A DNA stretch of 64,000 nucleotides from Arenicellales bacterium (GCA_951813075.1 OX638343.1:1523999-1587998); one strand, 5' to 3'; positions 35,495 through 45,322 are shown, counted from the first letter of the stretch. The notes: generated by a model not told the origin, from the sequence alone. Made by a program: numbers and translations.

Positions 35495-35894
35495 CTTGTC
35501 CTAATATGTCCTGATACTCGTATTTAACCTCAATTGCGGATTAAATCACAGGCAACGATTGAATTCAGACAAATATCTGTTTCCCCACTGTAATTTTTCA
35601 GATATTGCGGATTTGTGCAGAATTATTGATATCTAGCTGATCAAAGCGCGACAACAACTTACGAAAGCATCTGCATTCGAGACGACAAAACCAGTGATGA
35701 GGAAATGTGGCGGAAAACACCACTGCGAGATAGATTTGGTCAACAATCATGTCCATGAATTCAGGATTGCCCACAATCCACTTTAAAGTTCGCTCAAAGG
35801 GTCCGCCAAACCCGCTACGAATATGATCGCCTTTACTTTCAGATGCTCGATTATTTGAATATCGCACACGATGCCATGGGGGTAGTCAAATCAA
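35495..35894. other. Gap between rsmD and coaD
   Basis: 400 bases with no gene I can support. One minus-strand frame (35598-35867, 89 codons) is open but has an unusual composition and matches nothing recognised. It contains no obvious RNA or repeat. Confidence 0.4.
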
Positions 35895-36476
35895 TCAGTT
35901 TGAGTCGGTTTGGAATCCCGCTGCGGAATCAACTTCGAGCAATTGATGGATCCGAGATCCAGCATGAAGACGGCGATACTCAATCAAACCGTCGAAATTT
36001 ACATCCAGATTAGCAGAATTTTCAGTTTCGATGTAAATCAAGGCGTCTGAAGCCAGACGCTGTGTAGAGGCTAGTAACCCGACTGTCCGAGTTGCCAGGC
36101 CACGGCGAAACGGAGGGTCAACAAATACAATGTCAAATTGTTGATCGGTCTGTTCGATGAATTTGGCAGCATCCATATATTTGATGTTGAATGACTCGGC
36201 ATCGAGGTCCGCAGCGGTCCGCTTAAGTTGCTGGATGCAATTTTTATCCGAATCCACAAATACTACATGTGCCGCGCCTCTCGACAGCGCTTCAAAGCCG
36301 AGCGCGCCGGACCCGGCAAAAAGATCAAGACAAAGTGCGCCTTCAATACGCATCTGTAACCAGTTGAATAACGTCTCGCGCGCCGAGTCGGTTGTCGGTC
36401 TCACATCCGATCTGGAATCAAATCGAATCTCCCTGCGCCGCCACTTCCCTCCAATGATTCTGAGCCTGCCTTGCAA
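35895..36476 (-). CDS. rsmD: 16S rRNA (guanine-966 N2)-methyltransferase
   Basis: RsmD methylates G966 of 16S rRNA in the 30S subunit using S-adenosylmethionine. The 193-residue product has the N-terminal RLRIIGGKWRRREIRF, the RPTTDSARETLFNWL segment, the SAM-binding LDLFAGSGALGFEALSRGA and the catalytic motif VFVDPPF. It is divergent from ftsY, the usual gammaproteobacterial neighbourhood. Confidence 0.94.
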   Translation of the reverse strand: MQGRLRIIGGKWRRREIRFDSRSDVRPTTDSARETLFNWLQMRIEGALCLDLFAGSGALGFEALSRGAAHVVFVDSDKNCIQQLKRTAADLDAESFNIKYMDAAKFIEQTDQQFDIVFVDPPFRRGLATRTVGLLASTQRLASDALIYIETENSANLDVNFDGLIEYRRLHAGSRIHQLLEVDSAAGFQTDSN

Positions 36477-36679
36477 TTTGCCTCTGCCCTCCTACGCCGA
36501 GTATTCAACATAATATAATCTCGCTCGTACCTCGGAGTACACAGCGATTGACTACAAAGATCCGAATTGACGGTGCTGGAAACTCTCCTGAACCAGGTGT
36601 AACAAACAGCGCCAACGACCGTGACACTCCGCTTCCAAATTCCTGGTGATTCTCGTACCGAACGAAACAAGAATAAGTT

Positions 36680-37609
36680 ATGGCAGACGACTCAAAGAAA
36701 AAAATCAGATTTTTCGAGGTGCTCAGCAAAACTCGAAAGTCATTGACTGGCCAGATCGCGTCACTTTTTTCGAGTTCGCAACCAATCAGTGAAATTGAAC
36801 TTGACGATTTGCAGGATGTGCTGATTCTAAGCGACATCGGCTTTGATGCAAGCGAGAAGATCATTAGTTCTGTCAGGTTTTCCATCACGCGATCAGCAGT
36901 GTCGGGCGAGCAGGTCGCCTCGCTCGTCTGCAAGGAAATTGAAAAACTACTGCGCGCGGCCGAACGGAAATTGGAAATCGAGCGGCATGCGCCGCCAGTT
37001 GTCATAATGATGGTGGGGGTCAATGGAGTCGGCAAGACAACCACCTGCGCAAAAATTGCCAACTACTACAAGCAACAGGGGCATTCTGTGATGTTGGCAG
37101 CCTGCGACACTTACCGGCCCGCGGCAATCGAGCAGTTGCAGACTTGGGGTGAACGCCTGACGGTTCCGGTTGTCGCACAATCCGCCGGTGCCGATCCGGC
37201 TGCAGTTGCACACGACGCGGTACACGCGGCAATCGGAAGAAAATGCTCAATTCTGCTGGCTGACACCGGTGGGCGACAGCAGACCAGAGATGATCTGATG
37301 CGTCAGCTTGGAAAAATTCGCCGGGTTATCGCGAAAATCGAACCAACAGCGCCACACGAGACTCTGATCACAATTGATGCCGGAACCGGTCAAAATGCAA
37401 TTTCTCAAGTGGAAAATTTTCATCAGCATGCGACTCTGAGCGGAATTTGTGTTTCCAAACTGGACGGCACCGCGAAAGGAGGTATCGTTGTCTCGCTGAC
37501 ACAGAAATTCTCATTGCCCATCCCGTTTATCGGGCTGGGTGAGGGTATTGATGATATTGCATCCTTCGGTGCCCGCGATTTCGCAAACAGCCTGATCGGT
37601 TCCGAATAG
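36680..37609 (+). CDS. ftsY: Signal recognition particle receptor FtsY
   Basis: FtsY docks SRP-ribosome complexes at the inner membrane through paired GTPases. The 309-residue chain has the helical N domain and G domain but only a short basic N-terminus instead of a long acidic A domain. G1 is GVNGVGKT (113-120), DTYRPAAIEQLQTWGE follows, then DAGTGQNA and SKLDGTAKGG. The G3 motif, normally DTAGR, is DTGGR (195-199), a rare change at a highly conserved position, and TKLD is SKLD. The GHEIDD-like end is GEGIDDIASFGARDF. ftsE and ftsX follow closely. Confidence 0.94.
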   Translation: MADDSKKKIRFFEVLSKTRKSLTGQIASLFSSSQPISEIELDDLQDVLILSDIGFDASEKIISSVRFSITRSAVSGEQVASLVCKEIEKLLRAAERKLEIERHAPPVVIMMVGVNGVGKTTTCAKIANYYKQQGHSVMLAACDTYRPAAIEQLQTWGERLTVPVVAQSAGADPAAVAHDAVHAAIGRKCSILLADTGGRQQTRDDLMRQLGKIRRVIAKIEPTAPHETLITIDAGTGQNAISQVENFHQHATLSGICVSKLDGTAKGGIVVSLTQKFSLPIPFIGLGEGIDDIASFGARDFANSLIGSE

Positions 37610-37630
37610 GCCCGGATACAGACTTAGGCG

Positions 37631-38287
37631 ATGATTCGTTTTTCCAACGTCAGCAAACAATATCCGAGTGGACAAACCGCTCTTCGAAGCATCAGTTTTG
37701 CATTTCAACCCAATCAGCTTGTATTTCTTTCGGGACACTCAGGTGCCGGAAAATCGACACTGATCAAGCTGATAACGCTGCAAGAAAAACCCACACACGG
37801 CCACGTGTTCGTCAATGACAGAAATCTCTCATCCCTGTCCGGCAATCAAGTCGCATACTACAGAAGAACTCTCGGAGTGGTGCACCAGGATCACAAACTG
37901 CTTTTTGACCGCACGGTCAGTCAGAATGTAGGCTTGCCACTCGCCGTTACGAATACAGATACGAAGAAGGCGCGACGGCGTATTTCTGCAGCGCTGGAAA
38001 TGGTAGGGCTGCTCGGCAAAGAAAAGTCCTATCCAGTTCAATTGTCAGGCGGAGAACAACAACGCGTCGGTATTGCCAGAGCGATTATCGGTCGTCCGCA
38101 ACTGATCATCGCAGACGAGCCGACTGGAAACCTCGACAAGGAACTCGGCGACGAAATCATGGGTATATTCAAACGACTGGTTCAATACGACACCACGATC
38201 ATTGTTGCGACACATGATCGACATCACTATGTCGGGCAGGATTATCTTGTGTTCGAATTGCGAAATGGCATGCTGCTACCCCGCTGA
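37631..38287 (+). CDS. ftsE: Cell division ATP-binding protein FtsE
   Basis: FtsE with FtsX forms an ABC-type complex that controls septal peptidoglycan hydrolases. The 218-residue ATPase starts MIRFSNVSKQYPSGQTAL and has Walker A GHSGAGKS, the signature LSGGEQQRVGIARAI, Walker B LIIADEPTGNLD and switch His in ATHDRHH. It starts 21 bases after ftsY and lies 15 bases before ftsX. Confidence 0.95.
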   Translation: MIRFSNVSKQYPSGQTALRSISFAFQPNQLVFLSGHSGAGKSTLIKLITLQEKPTHGHVFVNDRNLSSLSGNQVAYYRRTLGVVHQDHKLLFDRTVSQNVGLPLAVTNTDTKKARRRISAALEMVGLLGKEKSYPVQLSGGEQQRVGIARAIIGRPQLIIADEPTGNLDKELGDEIMGIFKRLVQYDTTIIVATHDRHHYVGQDYLVFELRNGMLLPR

Positions 38288-38302
38288 GGGAACACTACCG
38301 AA

Positions 38303-39223
38303 ATGAACAGGTTCTTGTTTCTACACCTGCGAACATTGGTATCTTGTCTCGGCAGAATGTGGCGAGCGCGTCTGGCCACTTTGTTCACAGTTGCGTCGGT
38401 CGGCATCGTCCTGTCTTTGCCGCTCGGGTTGTACACGCTGTCAGTCAATTTGAAATCAGCGACCGAATTTGTGAAGAGTACACCGGAAATCACACTTTAC
38501 GTGTCAAGAAACGCCTCAGCAGATTCAATCACTGAACTGCGCTCGAGTATCCAGCAATTACCCGACGTCAGTCAGGTAAGTGTCATTACAGCCGATGAAG
38601 CGTTGGAAGAATTCAAAGCGATTACTGGAATCGAATCCATCATTGAGTATGTTCCCGAAAATCCGCTACCCACGGTATTAATTGTTCAGCCACCGAAATC
38701 AATTTCCAGTCCAAACGATTTTCAGCAACTGGCGACCGCGCTGAGGGAACTTGAACTGGTTGACGCAGTGGAAGTCGACTTTGAGTGGCTCAGAAGGTTT
38801 TATTCGATTATTGGACTGGTGAATATAGTTTTTACAATAGTATCCGTTCTGCTTATATCAGCAGCGGTACTGCTGATCTGCAATACCACCAGATTGTCAA
38901 TATCCAGCCGGCAGGATGAGATCATGGTGATTGATCAGATCGGTGGAACACAATCGTTCATTCGTCGTCCTTTTGTGTATATCGCTGTAATGCAGAGCCT
39001 GCTTGGTGTAGCAATTGCTGCTACGATTATTGAAGTAATTCGCCTGACACTGGAACCGTATGTCGCTCAATTGGCGGACCTTTATGCCAGCCCTTTTCGG
39101 CTCACCGGACTGACATGGCAGCTGTGGCTGACGATCACTCTGTCTGTTTGCGTCATAAGCTGGATCGCGTCAAGAATCACCGTCAAAATCTGCTTGTTCA
39201 GGCTAGCCGCGTCAAAAAACTGA
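38303..39223 (+). CDS. ftsX: Cell division protein FtsX
   Basis: The 306-residue membrane partner of FtsE has four helices, with a periplasmic domain (about residues 55-160) between the first and second. The cytosolic-edge segment RQDEIMVIDQIGGTQSFIRRPFVY is the typical FtsX coupling region. It follows ftsE by 15 bases in the ftsY-ftsE-ftsX unit. rpoH downstream has its own promoter/operator. Confidence 0.93.
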   Translation: MNRFLFLHLRTLVSCLGRMWRARLATLFTVASVGIVLSLPLGLYTLSVNLKSATEFVKSTPEITLYVSRNASADSITELRSSIQQLPDVSQVSVITADEALEEFKAITGIESIIEYVPENPLPTVLIVQPPKSISSPNDFQQLATALRELELVDAVEVDFEWLRRFYSIIGLVNIVFTIVSVLLISAAVLLICNTTRLSISSRQDEIMVIDQIGGTQSFIRRPFVYIAVMQSLLGVAIAATIIEVIRLTLEPYVAQLADLYASPFRLTGLTWQLWLTITLSVCVISWIASRITVKICLFRLAASKN

Positions 39224-39294
39224 CATACCTGTTGAATTTTGTCAAAGTATCCCCACATCAAGGAGAAGCAAAAGAAGTGTTCAAAGAAATTGTG

Positions 39295-39321
39295 TTAGCA
39301 CTCTCTTGCAAAGAGTGCTAA
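39295..39321 (+). promoter_or_regulatory. Perfect CIRCE element (HrcA operator) before rpoH
   Basis: TTAGCACTC (39295-39303), nine bases, GAGTGCTAA (39313-39321). Both arms match the CIRCE consensus without a mismatch, and the spacing is canonical. CIRCE is the binding site of the heat-shock repressor HrcA. It overlaps the -35 region of the predicted rpoH promoter. Confidence 0.92.
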
Positions 39322-39334
39322 TTTGTGGTATAAA
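39306..39334 (+). promoter_or_regulatory. Predicted sigma-70 promoter of rpoH, inside the CIRCE site
   Basis: TTGCAA (39306-39311) and TATAAA (39329-39334) are 17 bases apart. The -35 hexamer lies within the CIRCE spacer and the right arm falls between the two hexamers, so HrcA binding would exclude RNA polymerase. Expected transcription start is about 39341. Confidence 0.65.
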
Positions 39335-39342
39335 ATGGAGTA

Positions 39343-40239
<897 letters not shown>

Positions 40240-40258
40240 TTGTTTCTTTCCTCTTTCT

Positions 40259-40297
40259 CCATCCGCATCGCAAGAGCAATGCGGGTGGACTATTTTT
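40259..40297 (+). terminator. Intrinsic terminator of rpoH
   Basis: CCATCCGCAT (40259-40268) pairs with ATGCGGGTGG (40279-40288), ten pairs including one G-U, with a ten-base loop, followed by TATTTTT. It lies 20 bases past the rpoH stop. Confidence 0.8.
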
Positions 40298-40369
40298 AGT
40301 GCTCATATCTAATAGTCACAAATTGATTAATACCAAGGTTTCATTGAATTTGAAGTGGATTAGATCGAA

Positions 40370-40905
40370 GGACCCGTAGAATTAGATTGAAACCTACACG
40401 GGCGGTAAAGAACGCTAAAATCACTAAGCTATAAAAACTAGAATCTGGACGCGGCCCTGTAGGAAAGGCTTCAATTATTGGTGCGAAAGACTGTTCTACC
40501 AGCAAGGTAAGTACATCCAAAGTAAAGAAACAGATAGCAAGACCCTACATAGTTTTGTAGGAAAGCATGCACGCCATGATGCAGTTGTAAATATTGATGA
40601 TCACAGGGGGTATAAAGGACAGCCTTATAAGGCTGTTAAATTCTGTGTGACCCAGTTCGTTAATATCCAAGAAAGCCCGTACTAACGGGATTGAATTTTA
40701 CTGGGTTTTGTTAAAAAGTGGTTGTCATGGCACTTATCACTGTATAAGTGAGAAACGCTTGAACCGCTATGTCGAAGAATATTCTAGTCGCTATGACATC
40801 CGTGAACTTAACACACCCGCCCAAAGGGTTTCTTTTTTCAAAGATATGGAAAGCAAGTGTCTTACATACCGAAAAACTAGTTGCGTAAAAGGGAATGGAC
40901 TGTGA
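40370..40905 (+). pseudogene. Decayed IS1595-family (ISXO2-like) transposase
   Basis: Pieces of one transposase can be read in order across shifting frames: VELD then ETYTGGKER near 40376-40412, GRGPVGKASIIGAKD and STSKV near 40450-40520, DDHRGYKGQPYKAVK near 40594-40640, and TNGIEFYWVLLKSG with GTYHCISEKRLNRYVEEY near 40682-40790. These match the IS1595 family order, where the substrate-like sequences are DETYIGGKE, DD-Y and NGIESFW (the DDN/E catalytic triad region). Several frameshifts and stops make it inactive. No terminal inverted repeats were found by eye. It sits just past the rpoH terminator. Confidence 0.8.
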
Positions 40906-41003
40906 GTGCTGAAAAACAACAGCTAGAAGTTGACTAAATTTATGAGGCGTTAAAAGGCCTTGCTGCCTGATTTATAAAAACTGATGTCAATAAATATGCA
41001 CTT

Positions 41004-41165
41004 ATGCATAACTACGAAGTAGTAGCCTGTTTTTATACAAGCAAGGACGCAATGAAAGCTAACCGAAAAATTATTGGAGGAAAGCATTTTTCTGTCCAGC
41101 AAGTGACTGACAAATCTGTGAATTTAGGATATTACTCTCATGTCGGCCTTCTCGCGTCAGTTTAA
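41004..41165 (+). CDS. Possible 53-residue protein of unknown function
   Basis: A short open frame starting MHNYEVVACFYTSKDAMKAN and ending HVGLLASV. The composition is protein-like, but there is no good ribosome site, no family match and the surroundings are decayed DNA. It may be a remnant of a gene associated with the insertion element. Confidence 0.2.
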   Translation: MHNYEVVACFYTSKDAMKANRKIIGGKHFSVQQVTDKSVNLGYYSHVGLLASV

Positions 41166-41327
41166 TTGGGCCGAGGGACTTATCTAGCAGGTTGCAATTA
41201 TCGCAAGTGATGCAGAAGACTCAAATCAAGATTGGGCGAAGGAAGTGCATTCACCTCCTTTTACGACTTTACGACCTGACCATGTGTAGTGTCAGATTTA
41301 TATTCCAACCTCACATGGGTGTTTTTG

Positions 41328-41636
41328 TTAAGACTCATCCAGTAACTGCTTCTTCCTTGAATTGTATTCTTCTTCGGATATTCCCCCTTTTTCCTTTAGG
41401 TCGTAGAGTTTTTCCAGTTCAGCGGCGGCATTGGTTGTAGATTGAGTTTTACTTGGTTCTATAAAACACCAAACCAAGGCAATCAGCCAACCCACTCCGA
41501 AAAACAATCCCCCAAGAATACTGACCAAAATGATCGGTATTTTATGTGGATGGTTTTTCTTGATTGCTATGATTACCGGAAGAAAAAATAGTGGTAACAA
41601 CACTAACAGTATGACCAACGGTATGATTATTTCCAC
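41328..41636 (-). CDS. Small membrane protein with superinfection-immunity-like helices and SHOCT domain
   Basis: A 102-residue protein with two hydrophobic helices (about 3-24 and 35-60). The second includes GGLFFGVGWLIALVWCF, the pattern of the superinfection immunity protein family (Imm_superinfect, named after phage T4 Imm). The C-terminal 30 residues (ELEKLYDLKEKGGISEEEY and following) form a SHOCT motif, a short oligomerisation or targeting domain. The start is GTG with a good GGAGGGAG ribosome site. It is an isolated intact gene in otherwise decayed DNA. Family membership is clear in style; the biological role is unknown. Confidence 0.7.
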   Translation of the reverse strand: MEIIIPLVILLVLLPLFFLPVIIAIKKNHPHKIPIILVSILGGLFFGVGWLIALVWCFIEPSKTQSTTNAAAELEKLYDLKEKGGISEEEYNSRKKQLLDES

Positions 41637-43050
41637 AATTGCACTCCCTCCAGAATCACCATTTTCATAAACATCTGCATACTCCTTAGGTCAAAGACCG
41701 CCGCGAATTAAAACCAGCTCCTATTTTTGAGAGATTAATCTCGGTTACATCGCGGTACACCACTTATATATGCACTTACATGCATATTATTGATCAGTTT
41801 TAAATGAGGTATTCAAAATTTTCAATAGCTGCGGAAGATTTACGAGTCTGACCAGTATAAAAATTGGAACGCTCAACACTTTCCATTCTCTTTTTGAGCA
41901 TAATTGGTTAGGAGCAACAGGCCGGATTGCCGACAATTTAAATTGTAACAACTCTAAATCATCTTTCGTTGTAGCGGTTTTCTACAACTCCGAGACTTCA
42001 GCTCGCAATCCTGATAATTGTACCGATATGCATAACACCCCGACGATGTGGGATATGATAAGAGTTGCCGTCATCGCTTTGTAACCCAAAACTGAAATTA
42101 ACAACAATTATTGGACCTTACCAAATTCCTTCACTTTGCTTTTTAGTGCCTTGAACCGATTCTGCAACCGGCTTGAATTAATTTCATCCATGATGAACTC
42201 CTGGAATATTCCGAAGAACACCATGAACAAACCGAGAAAACAATGTTCCCTGTAGAGTGAGAGTGATCGGCACACCGGTCCAGACTTTTTGCCACCACAT
42301 TCGCCGAAGGAGCATGCTGGCGGCCCTGGAACCGACGCACCTGTCTACCCGACTTGAAGTGCAATTTATGCATTCACTATTGTCCTGTGCGACAGGTGAG
42401 ATGTCACTATCTTGATGATTTATGACCATAACCGCCATTGTGCAGCGGGCAGGGCATTCGACTTCGTTGTAATGCATTGATACTTTTCTCACTTGTTTCG
42501 CTGTTAATTGACAACCTGCTAGAATTGCCATCAACTCTGAAACGTTCGATTAATATTTAAAGTAGCTTTTACAGTGTTTATCACCATTGAGTATGTGAAT
42601 AGTGCTACGCGGGAGTGGTTTTCTCTGGATCTTCAGTTGTCTTGATCATGGCGAGATATTTATGGGCTAATCGATTATTGCGGAAACCGTTTTTTTTCTG
42701 CACGCATTGTAATATGCATATTTGCCCCGAATGCACATAATTTCCAATAGCGAGGGCACACGTGTGCCCAATTAATTCACAACCACCTCGCATGTGCGAG
42801 ACTTCCGTCTAAAGCCCGGCCAGCGGAGCAACTCGATTTAAGCCATCGCATCCGCTAAATTTTCAAACTGTCCATGAATTCGTAAAGATTGACCCGTTTC
42901 CGATCTAATTTGTACTTATGCATAATACACTCGCAATTAAAATCAGCCGTTCTATGTTAGAAAGTAAAATCTATATTTTCGATTTCGTCAACCATTAAGC
43001 GATTCTTCGCAAATTATTTCATATGACTAATCCGCGAGCAGATCACCTGC
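41637..43050. other. Gene-poor, AT-rich region upstream of argF
   Basis: No gene here is well supported. A minus-strand frame at 42184-42534 (116 codons) begins MMAILAGCQLTAKQ. The lipobox-like LAGC is suggestive, but the signal peptide would be far too short, so it may be a truncated lipoprotein gene. Several ATGCATA/TGCATA motifs are scattered (about 41770, 42028, 42368, 42710, 42917). No RNA gene was recognised. Confidence 0.35.
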
Positions 43051-43959
43051 TCAGGCTGCAAGCAGCAACTCTATAAGCGCTTTTTGCGCATGCAGCCTAT
43101 TCTCGGCTTCCAGCCAGACTGCACTTTGTGGTCCGTCAATAACCTCCGCCTGCACCTCCAAGCCCCGATATGCTGGCAGACAATGTAGGAAAATTGCGTC
43201 TTCAGCTGCGTTTCCCATCAATGAAGATGTAACCTGCATTGACTCAAACGCGGCAAGTTTCTCCGTTTTTTCATCTTCCTGACCCATGCTCAACCAAGTA
43301 TCGGTTACAACTACATCTACACCCTGCACCGCTTCAATTGGATTCGAACAAACCTGAATCCGGCTGAAGTCGCAGTCTTTGATCAGGCTGGGGTTCGGAG
43401 CATACCCTGGCGGTGTGGAAATACGTAACTCAATGTCCAACAAAGATGCAGCAATCGCCCAAGTGACGCACATGTTGTTCCCGTCGCCGACCCAAGCCAC
43501 GGAACATCCATCCATACCTCCCTTGACTTCCTGAATCGTCTGCAGATCGGCCAAAAGCTGACATGGGTGATAAGCATCACTGAGCCCGTTAACGACAGGT
43601 ACAGTGGAAAATTTCGCGTAGGTTTCAGCAGTATCGTGTATTCCAGTCCGGGTGACAATCAGATCAACCATTGAAGACAGGACACGCGCTGTATCTGCCG
43701 CAGACTCTCCGCGTTTCATCTGTGTATCTCCGGGGGCAAGAAATATTGCATTTCCACCCAGTTGATAGGCCGCGGTCTCAAAAGAAATTCGAGTTCTGGT
43801 CGAGGACTTTTCAAAAACCAACGCAACGGTTTTATTCTGCATGATCTGTGGACATGCAAGATTCTGATGCCACATCGACTTGAGTTCAATCGCCCGTTCA
43901 ATCAACGATCGAATTTCTCGAGCTTGAAGGTCGCTGAGATTTAGAAAATGCCTTGCCAT
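43051..43959 (-). CDS. argF: Ornithine carbamoyltransferase
   Basis: ArgF makes citrulline from ornithine and carbamoyl phosphate in arginine synthesis. The 302-residue product has the carbamoyl-phosphate site FEKSSTRTRISFE, then LAPGDTQMKRGES, the NGLSDAYHPCQLLADLQT segment and the ornithine-site FLHCLPAYRG. The start at 43959 (MARHFLNLSDLQ) fits the family. The frame is open 12 codons further, but that part lies in a terminator hairpin. An intrinsic terminator ends only 27 bases before this start, leaving almost no room for a promoter. Confidence 0.95.
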   Translation of the reverse strand: MARHFLNLSDLQAREIRSLIERAIELKSMWHQNLACPQIMQNKTVALVFEKSSTRTRISFETAAYQLGGNAIFLAPGDTQMKRGESAADTARVLSSMVDLIVTRTGIHDTAETYAKFSTVPVVNGLSDAYHPCQLLADLQTIQEVKGGMDGCSVAWVGDGNNMCVTWAIAASLLDIELRISTPPGYAPNPSLIKDCDFSRIQVCSNPIEAVQGVDVVVTDTWLSMGQEDEKTEKLAAFESMQVTSSLMGNAAEDAIFLHCLPAYRGLEVQAEVIDGPQSAVWLEAENRLHAQKALIELLLAA

Positions 43960-43986
43960 GACTGTCGATTTTCGACTGATCCGAAT

Positions 43987-44020
43987 AAAAAACACAGACC
44001 GGCACTTAAGCCGGTCTGTG
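43987..44020 (-). terminator. Strong intrinsic terminator just before argF
   Basis: On the minus strand, CACAGACCGGC (44020-44010) pairs perfectly with GCCGGTCTGTG (44003-43993) around a six-base loop and runs into six T residues (43992-43987). It terminates the PuuD-like transcript and lies 27 bases upstream of argF on the same strand. Confidence 0.9.
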
Positions 44021-44057
44021 AGCTAGATGAATTTCAGTCGCTGATGAATTGAATCGT

Positions 44058-44594
44058 TCAAAACATCCCAAAATGTGCGACCGAGCCAGTAACCATGAAA
44101 AACAACATGGGTATGGACAGCATCGTGTTTGTTCGCGACGCCAGCAATGCGACTCGCGCGGCTTTTGCTTTCGCCTCATCAGATGCCTGGACGATTCCCA
44201 GCACTTTTTTCTGATTCGGCCAGATCAGCACCCAAACGTTGAATAGCATGATCGTTCCGAGCCACGCACCAATACCAAGATACGCATGCGATCCCTGAAG
44301 GATGAAAGCATCCATGAAAGTGCCCGATCGGGCAAGATAGTAAGCACCTGTCAGCCAGGTCGCTACTGCTGCCCAACGAAACCACAGCAATGCTCTCGGG
44401 GCAATGTGTTTTGTGATACCGGGCGCGGTACCATCAGCTTTGGCAGCCGCCAGACCCGGCACCTGCACAAAATTAAAGTAATAAAGCAATCCCACCCAAG
44501 TTACGCCAGCGAGAATATGCAACCACCGGTCAATCAATAAATCATTTCTAAATAAATTTCTAAATAATTCAATTAATAAATCCAATAAAACCAT
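44058..44594 (-). CDS. PuuD-like (urate hydroxylase N-domain/DUF989) membrane protein
   Basis: A 178-residue protein with about four to five helices. WLHILAGVTWVGLLYYFNFVQVP near the start and WFRWAAVATWLTGAYYL resemble the membrane domain of the PuuD/DUF989 family. The C-terminal cytochrome c domain of full urate-oxidising PuuD is missing, so urate oxidation cannot be claimed. The N-terminus contains a duplicated LFRN (ELFRNLFRND) that matches a tandem TTTCTAAATAA repeat in the DNA, a sign of slippage. An AGG ribosome site is about eight bases upstream. A 35-codon membrane ORF lies 47 bases upstream on the same strand. Confidence 0.75.
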   Translation of the reverse strand: MVLLDLLIELFRNLFRNDLLIDRWLHILAGVTWVGLLYYFNFVQVPGLAAAKADGTAPGITKHIAPRALLWFRWAAVATWLTGAYYLARSGTFMDAFILQGSHAYLGIGAWLGTIMLFNVWVLIWPNQKKVLGIVQASDEAKAKAARVALLASRTNTMLSIPMLFFMVTGSVAHFGMF

Positions 44595-44641
44595 TTTTTT
44601 ACCTATCGATTCAGATCATTCAGTTTCAAAATTTGTACTGT

Positions 44642-44749
44642 TTACATTGCACCGGCGGAGAGGAATCCGCTGGCGAACAAGTAAAGAATCACAGTCAGTA
44701 CCAATCCTGAAATGATCGTACCGGCTATAGAGTCAAGCGGGTTTTTCAT
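44642..44749 (-). CDS. 35-residue single-helix membrane protein
   Basis: A short frame starting MKNPLDSIAGTIISG, with one hydrophobic helix (about 8-31) and the end FLSAGAM. A GGAGAG ribosome site lies seven bases upstream, which supports translation. It precedes the PuuD-like membrane gene on the same strand by 47 bases, with no terminator between, so the two are probably cotranscribed. A small subunit or stabiliser of the neighbour is one possibility; no family is recognised. Confidence 0.6.
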   Translation of the reverse strand: MKNPLDSIAGTIISGLVLTVILYLFASGFLSAGAM

Positions 44750-45322
44750 TATGAGCTCTCCAATAAAAACTAAGACTGTTTCAAGCCTTCAATTCAATCC
44801 CCTTATGATAGTTCACAGCGTCAGACAATTTCAATCTGTGTCCTGATTCAAATATATGACGAGATGGGCTCCTCCACTTCAATTGAGCAACGAATATCTG
44901 TGTGCAAATTTCTCAGGGCTGGAGGGAAAATGTAAGTCCCTCATTCGGAAAGCAGTAAATATGACTGCAACCTGAACTGATCATCATGGGTTGTCGAGCC
45001 TTGCAACATTACGGGAGTTCCTGTATGAGACAATCGGGCGCCTGGTAATAGTTGTATTGGTGCTGATAATCGCTTTCCGGTTATCGATCTCTGAGGCTCG
45101 GAGAGACTTTCAGCCTTGATCTGATTTATATTTCTCATCGCTCGGGTCGGATCAAATGATGCCTGCCGGTGATGTCAAATCGCCACACCACCCGATACAA
45201 CATTGCTAAAGACAGTTGTAACCTGATCTCGCACCCGAAATATGAACCGCCTTTATGGCATAATTTGTTTCCCGTGTCTGACTTGAACTCGTCACGACGT
45301 CTGTTCAAATTGCTAACCGAAT
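44750..45322. other. Gap between the small membrane ORF and argG
   Basis: This divergent intergenic region should hold promoters for the PuuD-like unit (minus strand) and argG (plus strand). A CATAAT box at 45259-45264 could serve argG, but no matching -35 element is convincing. No ARG box, RNA gene or coding frame was supported. Confidence 0.35.

Noticed and set aside
35598..35867. 89-codon frame between rsmD and coaD
   Set aside because: No ribosome site, no recognised family and atypical composition; treated as a chance open frame.
42143..42534. Overlapping minus-strand frames, one with an LAGC lipobox-like start
   Set aside because: The signal peptide would be only a few residues long and two frames compete; kept only as a note in the gene-poor region.
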